From the NCBI GenBank assembly GCA_949747745.1, contig CATKFT010000192.1, positions 1 through 6,768 on the forward strand: a stretch of DNA of 6,768 nt, written 5' to 3'. A program made the translations under genes and the position numbers. Within the stretch, counting starts at the first letter, position 1, and each line of letters begins with the position of its first letter. Below, piece by piece: positions 5,511-6,768 of the stretch. The stretch comes from an uncultured Clostridia bacterium. Its GTDB lineage: Bacteria > Bacillota_A > Clostridia > TANB77 > CAG-508. Below the pieces are notes generated by a model. It searched no databases, had not been told where the DNA came from, and worked only from the letters and a program-made list of their open reading frames with translations.

Positions 5511-6041
5511 TTATTGTTCACTAATTTTTAACTGTTCGCCAATTATTTCATCTTTAGCCTCTTCAAAAATAGATGTACAGTGAGGGCATCTTGAAGCATT
5601 TATATTAATTTCTGATAGACAATAAGGGCAAACTTTTGTAGTAGGAGTAGGTACAGTTTCAACATTAGTACTTGTGCTTTTCTTTTTCTTATTTTTAAAA
5701 AATTTAGGTTGTTTTTCAAGCTTTTTATTAAAATCTCTTGCTTTTTGTTCTAAAGTTTTATTAATTTTATTAACGTATCTAACCATAAGAAAAACACTAA
5801 AAGCAATAATTAAAAAATTAATAATATTAGTAATAAAAGAACCATATTTAATAGAAGTATTACCTATATTAATCATCATATCATTAAAATCAATTTTTCC
5901 AGTAAAAATTGAAATAAAAGGCATAATAATATCATTAACTAAAGAGTTAACAATTTTTTGAAAACCTCCACCAATAATAACACCAATTGCTAAATCTATA
6001 ACATTTCCTTTTGTAGCAAATTCTTTAAATTCTTTCCACAT
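5511..6041 (-). CDS. mscL: Large-conductance mechanosensitive channel MscL with C-terminal zinc-ribbon-like tail
   Basis: MscL forms a pentameric pore in the cytoplasmic membrane that opens under strong tension and releases solutes on osmotic downshock. The 176-residue product begins [20 protein letters not shown], the typical N-terminal helix and first transmembrane segment (about 12-45) with the pore-constriction region around Gly20. The periplasmic loop ([16 protein letters not shown]) is followed by [20 protein letters not shown] in transmembrane segment two (about 66-90) and VNKINK. The usual channel ends near residue 115-120. Here a Lys-rich linker and a Thr/Pro stretch lead to CPYC (138-141) and CPHC (152-155), a C-x2-C-x10-C-x2-C zinc-ribbon pattern, then an acidic tail. 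I recall similar tails on clostridial MscL proteins; their role is not known to me. AAGGAGG lies 8 nt before the ATG, and a near-consensus promoter is upstream. It converges on the Fic gene. Confidence 0.96.
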   Translation of the reverse strand: MWKEFKEFATKGNVIDLAIGVIIGGGFQKIVNSLVNDIIMPFISIFTGKIDFNDMMINIGNTSIKYGSFITNIINFLIIAFSVFLMVRYVNKINKTLEQKARDFNKKLEKQPKFFKNKKKKSTSTNVETVPTPTTKVCPYCLSEININASRCPHCTSIFEEAKDEIIGEQLKISEQ

Positions 6042-6069
6042 AATGAAAACCTCCTTATGATTATATATA

Positions 6070-6098
6070 ATAATATGTTAAAACTAGAAATTTGTCAA
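6070..6098 (-). promoter_or_regulatory. Promoter of mscL
   Basis: On the - strand a consensus TTGACA (6098-6093), 17 bp, then TATTAT (6075-6070) lie 28 bp before the mscL start. The expected leader is about 20 nt and ends in the AAGGAGG site. This is one of the best promoter matches in the window. Confidence 0.75.
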
Positions 6099-6155
6099 AT
6101 TTTGCAGGGTAAATTCATCGAATATTACAAATATATGACAAAAGAAGAAAAACTA

Positions 6156-6184
6156 TTGACGAGTAACACTTGTAAATATAAAAT
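6156..6184 (+). promoter_or_regulatory. Promoter candidate, + strand, far upstream of the pilin-like gene
   Basis: TTGACG (6156-6161), 17 bp, then TAAAAT (6179-6184). It is divergent from the mscL promoter. If used, the transcript would start near 6191 and carry about 280 nt before the pilin-like start codon, or encode a separate short RNA. Confidence 0.5.
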
Positions 6185-6388
6185 ATATACGTAAATTAAA
6201 GCAATTTCAAAATAGAAATTAGGCAAAATGAATAAAAGCAAGTAAAAGTACGTTGAAAATTTAATAAAATAGACCTAATTTGTAAATGTTGTACATAAAA
6301 GATGAAAAAAATAGAAATACTAAAGTAAAAATAAAGTAAGAGACAAAATTTGAAAAAAGTTTTGAATTCAATATCAAGGAATGTTATT

Positions 6389-6416
6389 TTGACAGTATAA
6401 AAGTGAATTGTAATAA
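6389..6416 (+). promoter_or_regulatory. Promoter candidate close to the pilin-like gene
   Basis: A consensus TTGACA (6389-6394) is followed after 16 bp by TAATAA (6411-6416), about 54 bp before the ATG at 6470. The -10 lies inside an inverted repeat (6407-6429), which could make it a regulated promoter. Confidence 0.45.
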
Positions 6417-6429
6417 ATTAAATTACAAT
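6407..6429. repeat. 8-bp inverted repeat overlapping a promoter -10
   Basis: ATTGTAAT (6407-6414) and ATTACAAT (6422-6429) are exact reverse complements with a 7-nt gap. The arms contain the same TTGTAA/TTACAA half-sites as the palindrome at 4719-4730, in the opposite order. It could be an operator or an mRNA hairpin; evidence is positional only. Confidence 0.4.
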
Positions 6430-6469
6430 AAATCAAATTTGTACTCTAAAGAAAGGGAAAGTGGAGAAA

Positions 6470-6768
6470 ATGAAAAAACAAAAGAACAATATAAAAGATA
6501 ATTTAACTAAAATGTATTTAAAACGGAAATAATACAGGAACAAAGCGGAATAACATTAATTGCCTTAATGATAACAATAATTGTGCTATTAATACTTGCA
6601 GGAGTAACATTAAGCTTAACATTAGGAGAAAGAGGAATATTTAAAACAGCGAAAGATGCTACTTTAATAACAAAAATAAAAGAAATAGAAGAGCAAGCAC
6701 AGCTATCATATGCAGATAAAAAGATGGAAGAATTAGCAGGAGGAGAAAAAGTAACAATAGATAAAATA
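6470..6768 (+). CDS. Type IV pilin-like protein, frame-disrupted and cut by window end
   Basis: The pilin body is unmistakable: a Gly followed by ITLIALMITIIVLLILAG, which gives a prepilin cleavage site (SG before ITLIAL) and the hydrophobic N-terminal helix, then a charged region with GERGIFKTAKDA and EIEEQAQLSY, still open at 6768. Such proteins are processed by prepilin peptidase and anchored in, or assembled from, the membrane. Glu at position 5 of the mature form is Ala, as often seen in the clostridial ITLIAL group. The body has no start codon in its frame: a TAA lies at 6508-6510, and the first ATG (6568) falls inside the helix. The leader starts at ATG 6470 (MKKQKNNIKDNLTKMYLK), with GGAG only 3 nt upstream, in another frame that stops at 6530. 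A -1 shift near 6517-6523, or one added A in the A-run at 6520-6523, joins them into a protein with a 27-residue leader. Error, mutation, phase switching or recoding cannot be told apart. Confidence 0.75.
6517..6526 (+). other. Slippery heptamer plus CGG at the pilin-gene frame break
   Basis: In the phase set by ATG 6470 the sequence reads T TTA AAA CGG AAA TAA. T TTA AAA fits the X XXY YYZ form of -1 frameshift sites; both tRNAs can re-pair one base back (TTT, AAA). Translation would then continue ACG GAA ATA ATA CAG into the pilin body. The next zero-frame codon is CGG, otherwise unused here, and the stop is two codons on. A missing A in the same A-run would produce an identical pattern. 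Confidence 0.5.

Larger units (their letters stand above)
6099..6469. other. AT-rich intergenic region without a recognisable gene
   Basis: This ~370 bp stretch between the mscL promoter and the pilin-like gene has no reading frame with an RBS; the longest ATG frames seen (from 6135, 6230 and 6287) are under 20 codons. It contains two + strand promoter candidates (6156-6184 and 6389-6416), an inverted repeat at 6407-6429, and a distant inverted pair AAATTAGG (6216-6223) and CCTAATTT (6274-6281). No GC-rich hairpin or known riboswitch core is visible. It may act as a long leader for the last gene, or be decayed sequence. Confidence 0.6.

Noticed and set aside
5674..5961. Hydrophobic + strand frame opposite mscL
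   Set aside because: It is antisense to the transmembrane and linker coding sequence of a clear MscL, without RBS or promoter.
6135..6345. Short ATG frames in the intergenic region (from 6135, 6230 and 6287)
   Set aside because: All are under 20 codons, have no RBS and show no recognisable composition or neighbours.
6185..6469. A c-di-GMP riboswitch in the leader of the pilin-like gene
   Set aside because: Such switches often precede clostridial pilus genes, but none of the conserved core sequence or GC-paired helices is visible here.
6568..6768. Pilin-like gene starting at ATG 6568
   Set aside because: This start falls inside the hydrophobic helix, would remove the prepilin cleavage site, and has no RBS.

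Overview
The window looks like a chromosomal housekeeping segment from a very AT-rich, low-GC Gram-positive bacterium, most likely an uncultured gut-type clostridium. The evidence is composition and codon use (arginine almost always AGA, A/T third positions), strong AAGGAGG-type ribosome binding sites, sigma-A-type promoters with 16-17 bp spacers, a GatCAB amidotransferase operon, and a pilin-like signature (GITLIAL) common in Clostridia. The assignment is an inference from sequence style; no 16S or other marker is present.

Left part (1-3518, + strand): gatC, gatA and gatB encode the three subunits of the tRNA-dependent amidotransferase, which converts Glu-tRNA(Gln) or Asp-tRNA(Asn) to the correct amide form. 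gatC and gatB are intact. gatA is complete in content, with all catalytic residues present, but its frame is broken by one extra base at about 1120, at the sequence TTT-C-GG. The first ~50 bases are GC- and purine/pyrimidine-biased, unlike the rest, and cannot be firmly interpreted at the window edge.

Middle part (3519-4680): hairpins and a terminator lie after gatB. Three genes follow on the - strand: a 45-residue lysine-rich small protein at 3662-3799 with its own RBS, promoter-like sequence and terminator; an 83-residue two-helix membrane protein; and rpsT (ribosomal protein S20) with a clear terminator and an extended -10 promoter.

Right part (4681-6768): a Fic-domain gene runs on the + strand from a promoter placed back to back with that of rpsT. 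Its Fic core motif has Gln in place of the catalytic His, and a perfect 12-bp palindrome covers the predicted transcription start. It converges, across a long-stem terminator, on mscL (- strand), which encodes a mechanosensitive channel with a C-terminal zinc-ribbon-like CxxC...CxxC tail. After a ~430 bp AT-rich intergenic region the window ends inside a type IV pilin-like gene, whose start codon is in a different frame from its pilin body. The switch maps to a -1 slippery heptamer (T TTA AAA) followed by CGG.

Most genes are ordinary. The most notable points are the two frame breaks, which lie next to what I read as the only two CGG codons in any coding frame, the His-less Fic protein, and the small basic gene. 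Sequencing error is the simplest explanation for the frame breaks and must be excluded first. I see no CRISPR array, insertion sequence, tRNA or rRNA.
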